Of a stretch of 8,666 nt of DNA, positions 6,445 to 8,666 are shown one piece after another. Numbering within the stretch: position 1 is the stretch's first letter; each line of letters starts with the position of its first letter. The position numbers and the translations under genes are program-made. Source of the stretch: Deltaproteobacteria bacterium (GTDB taxonomy: Bacteria; Myxococcota_A; UBA9160; UBA4427); the NCBI GenBank assembly GCA_011051925.1, contig DRKE01000485.1, positions 1 through 8,666 of the forward strand, in the 5' to 3' direction. The notes beneath the pieces were generated by a model that saw only the letters and a list, made by a program, of their open reading frames with translations, made no database searches and was not told the DNA's origin.

Positions 6445-6577
6445 CGGGGCGGGAGGGGGGAGTCTCGCGAGGAGCGAGACGAGTACGCGCAGTTTCGAGA
6501 GGCGGCCACCGGGCTCCGGACAAGCAGGCACTCCGACCGCCCGGACCTGTTCGAGCACGGGACCCCCTCCCGCACCG
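6445..6577. repeat. 133-bp segment bounded by G-rich inverted repeats
   Basis: The left arm CGGGGCGGGAGGGGG (6445-6459) matches the reverse complement of the right arm CCCCCTCCCGCACCG (6563-6577) at 14 of 15 positions, including 11 in a row. Between them lie a perfect 7-bp hairpin (6462-6480) and a 6-bp inverted pair, CCGGGC at 6509-6514 with GCCCGG at 6539-6544. No target-site duplication flanks the arms. It could be a small non-autonomous element, part of the end of the decayed transposon just upstream, or a structured 3' region of the ygiQ-like transcript, whose stop codon is 32 nt from the right arm on the minus strand. Confidence 0.45.
6462..6480. terminator. Perfect 7-bp hairpin between convergent genes, possible terminator
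   Basis: GTCTCGC (6462-6468), loop GAGGA, GCGAGAC (6474-6480). The hairpin is symmetrical and so would form in transcripts from either strand. It lies 307 bp after the DUF1145-like gene and 129 bp after the ygiQ-like gene, which converge on this region. There is no T-run on either side, so it would act only as a rho-assisted or weak terminator, or as an RNA-stabilising stem. Confidence 0.3.
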
Positions 6578-6608
6578 GCACGGCACGGCGGCGTGTGAAG
6601 AGGTTTCC

Positions 6609-8645
6609 CTAGGGGCTTCGCCGGCCGCGGCCCCGATCCCGGGCAGGCCCGCGATAGCCGGCCCCCACCGCTTCCTCCCGGTCCCGCCTGGCGGGCGCCC
6701 GGCGGCCCGTCTCCCGACCCGGCTTCCCCGGCCTCCTCGGCGGACGCGAGGGAATCAGGCAATCGGGCCCCTCGCCGATCAGGTCGCCCCGCCCCGCGCC
6801 GAGCAGGGCATCACGGACCGTCGCCCAGTTCTCCGGCGCGAAGAACTGGAGGAGCGCCCGTTGGACATTGCGATCCTTCAACCGCTTTGCGGTCTCGACC
6901 GGCTCGAGGCTGATCGGATCGAGTCCCGTCCAATACATGCAGGTCGCCAGATCCATCGGCGCCGGAATGAAATCCTGGACCTGCCGCGGACGATAGCCGC
7001 GCTCCTTCAGGAAGATCGCGAGTTCGATCATCTCTTCGACACCCGATCCGGGATGGCTCGCGATGAAGTAGGGCACGAGGTACTGCTCCTTGCCCGCGCG
7101 CCGGGAAGCGGCCATGAAGCGTTCCGCAAAGATCTCGAAGCCCTCGATTCCCGGCTTCTTCATCCGCGCGAGGACCCGATCGCTCACGTGTTCGGGCGCG
7201 ACCTTCAGGTGTCCCCCGACGTGATGGGCGGCGAGATCCTCGAGATATTCCGGCTCGTGGGCGGCGAGATCCATCCGGATTCCCGAGGCGATGTGGACCC
7301 TCTTCACACCCGGAACGGCGCGGGCCTTCCGCATCAACGCCAGCGTCGGCGCATGGCTGGTCTCGAGGAGCCGACAGACCTTGGGGTGGACGCACGAGAG
7401 GCGTCGACAGATCTTCTCGACCTCGGGCTTCGTACAGCGCATCCGGTACATGTTCGCCGTCGGTCCGCCGAGATCGCTGATCGTCCCCTTGAAATCGGGG
7501 CGTGACGCGAGGGCCTCGACCTCGCGCAGGATCGAATCCGGACTGCGGCTCTGGATGGTCCGCCCCTGGTGCATCGTGATCGAGCAGAACGTGCATCCCC
7601 CGAAACAACCGCGCATGATCTGGATCGAGTCCCGGATCATCTCCCAGGCGGGCGGGGGGGCATCGTAGTCGGGATGGGGAAGGCGGGTATAGGGGAGTTC
7701 GTGAAGCCGATCCAGCTCGGCTTCGCCAAGGGCACGGGCCGGCGGGTTCACGACGAGCAGTCGATCTCCATGGCGTTGCACGAGCCGTCGGGCATTGCCG
7801 GGATTCGTCTCGTGATGGAATCGGCGTGTCATCTCGGCGAAGGCGCGCCGATCCTCCCTGACTTCTTCGAACGGGGGCAGCTCGATCGTCTCGTCGCCTC
7901 CGGCAGCACCGAAGGCGACTTCCGGAAGCGTTTCGTTCCTTCCGAGCAGATAGGCCACCCCGCGCAGATCCCGAAGCGAAGTGATCGCCTCTCCCCGGTC
8001 CAGCCGCTGCGCCACCTCCAGGAGCGTCGCTTCGCCCATGCCATAACCCAGGAGATCGGCCTTCGACGTCACCAGGTTCGACGGCCAGACCCGGTCGCTC
8101 CAATAGTCGTAGTGGGCGATCCGCCGAAGAGAGGCCTCGACCCCTCCGCTCACGATGGGAACCCCCTTGAAGGCCTCGCGACACCGCTGCGCGTAGACGG
8201 CGGTGGGCCGATCGGGACGCAGACCGATCCGCCCACCCGGCGAATACGCATCCGAGTTCCGACGCTTCCGATTCGCCGTGTAGTGATTGATCATCGAGTC
8301 CATGTTCCCGGCGCTGACGGCATAGAAGAGTCGCGGACGCCCGAGATCGCGCCAGGCCGAGACGTTCCGCCAATCGGGTTGGGACAGGATCGCGACCGGG
8401 AAACCATGGGCCTCGAGCCAGCGGCCCAGGATGGCCATCGCGAAGGATGGATGATCGACGTAGGCGTCCCCGGTCACGAAAACGACATCGGCCCGCTCGA
8501 GACCACGCGCCTCGAGATCGGCGCGAGAGGTCGGAAGAAAGGCCTCCCGCGGAGGACGGCCGGTCGGCGGCCCGTGTCGGGACGCACCCGTGCGGGACCC
8601 CCTGCGACCCCTTCTTCTCTTCTTCGACGTCGACGCAACGGACAT
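6609..8645 (-). CDS. ygiQ: YgiQ-family radical SAM protein (UPF0313)
   Basis: A 678-residue cytoplasmic [4Fe-4S] radical SAM protein of the YgiQ family; the E. coli member is slightly longer at about 740. The N-terminal domain starts with the family hallmark VVFVTGDAYVDHPSFAMAIL (54-73) and LSQPDW. The cluster-binding motif is Cys347-x3-Cys351-x2-Cys354 in IMRGCFGGCTFCSI, the YgiQ-specific form of CxxxCxxC. Further family blocks are LGGPTANMYRMRC, LKVAPEHVSDRVL, PYFIASHPG, and QVQDFIPAPMDLATCMYWTG near the C-terminal end of the core. All key residues are present. The physiological reaction of YgiQ is not established. The ATG at 8645 leaves only 21 nt upstream in the window, with no Shine-Dalgarno sequence visible. 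Both ends carry basic tails: residues 1-33 with KKRRRGRRGSR, and a 48-residue Arg/Pro/Gly-rich tail from about 631. It appears monocistronic and converges on the non-coding stretch. Confidence 0.95.
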   Translation of the reverse strand: MSVASTSKKRRRGRRGSRTGASRHGPPTGRPPREAFLPTSRADLEARGLERADVVFVTGDAYVDHPSFAMAILGRWLEAHGFPVAILSQPDWRNVSAWRDLGRPRLFYAVSAGNMDSMINHYTANRKRRNSDAYSPGGRIGLRPDRPTAVYAQRCREAFKGVPIVSGGVEASLRRIAHYDYWSDRVWPSNLVTSKADLLGYGMGEATLLEVAQRLDRGEAITSLRDLRGVAYLLGRNETLPEVAFGAAGGDETIELPPFEEVREDRRAFAEMTRRFHHETNPGNARRLVQRHGDRLLVVNPPARALGEAELDRLHELPYTRLPHPDYDAPPPAWEMIRDSIQIMRGCFGGCTFCSITMHQGRTIQSRSPDSILREVEALASRPDFKGTISDLGGPTANMYRMRCTKPEVEKICRRLSCVHPKVCRLLETSHAPTLALMRKARAVPGVKRVHIASGIRMDLAAHEPEYLEDLAAHHVGGHLKVAPEHVSDRVLARMKKPGIEGFEIFAERFMAASRRAGKEQYLVPYFIASHPGSGVEEMIELAIFLKERGYRPRQVQDFIPAPMDLATCMYWTGLDPISLEPVETAKRLKDRNVQRALLQFFAPENWATVRDALLGAGRGDLIGEGPDCLIPSRPPRRPGKPGRETGRRAPARRDREEAVGAGYRGPARDRGRGRRSP

Positions 8646-8666
8646 CGGCCGAGGGTAGCAGCCGAC

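Larger units (their letters stand above)
6156..6608. other. Non-coding convergent stretch (453 bp)
   Basis: No intact gene is supported here. The open frames on both strands are rich in Arg, Ser, Gly and Pro, lack family motifs and Shine-Dalgarno sites, and look like GC-driven artefacts. What the stretch does contain is the probable transposase remnant, the inverted-repeat-bounded segment and its hairpin, plus a short tandem GATCGGC duplication near 6220-6233. Confidence 0.6.

Noticed and set aside
6445..6460. Possible G-quadruplex in the G-rich left arm.
   Set aside because: Only three separate runs of three or more G are present; a fourth run within a normal loop length is lacking.
5733..6581. 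N-terminal extension of the FkbM-like protein by 283 residues.
   Set aside because: Low-complexity Arg/Ser sequence antisense to the DUF1145-like gene; the ATG at 5732 has a strong ribosome binding site.
6201..7505. A 434-codon plus-strand frame through the ygiQ-like gene.
   Set aside because: Antisense to a textbook YgiQ protein for most of its length, with no recognisable domain.

Overview
The window is GC-rich, gene-dense bacterial DNA. It is Gram-negative, because it encodes a TonB-dependent outer-membrane receptor. The mix of that receptor, a spinster-type MFS permease, a rhomboid protease with a soluble N-terminal domain and a YgiQ-type radical SAM protein suggests a deltaproteobacterium-like lineage, such as Myxococcota or an uncultured relative. 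That placement is inference from gene content; there is no rRNA or tRNA to anchor it.

Layout by region: (1) positions 1-763, minus strand, the N-terminal part of a TonB-dependent receptor running off the left edge. (2) 764-1010, a divergent intergenic region with a candidate promoter, a small palindrome and a terminator-like hairpin. (3) 1011-2333, plus strand, a spinster-like MFS transporter. (4) 2354-3935, minus strand, a two-gene operon: a divergent adenylate-kinase-like NMP kinase, then an overlapping transglutaminase-like (papain-fold) protein. (5) 4050-4955, plus strand, a rhomboid intramembrane protease. (6) 5013-5732, minus strand, an FkbM-like methyltransferase-fold protein. (7) 5856-6155, plus strand, a small membrane protein resembling DUF1145/YhhL. 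(8) 6156-6608, a non-coding stretch holding what looks like the 3' remnant of an IS5-type transposase and a 133-bp segment bounded by G-rich inverted repeats. (9) 6609-8645, minus strand, a YgiQ-family radical SAM protein.

The eight genes mostly alternate strand, so this is not one large operon. Two groupings look functional. The first is the divergent receptor/permease pair, which together could move one substrate across the outer and inner membranes. The second is the overlapping kinase/transglutaminase-like pair, which is almost certainly co-translated. The kinase is unusual because it carries about 60 extra residues where ordinary adenylate kinases have a short NMP-binding segment. No CRISPR array, complete insertion sequence, phage gene or recognisable defence system is visible. 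The kinase-transglutaminase pair is the best candidate for something undescribed, but its function cannot be read from the sequence.
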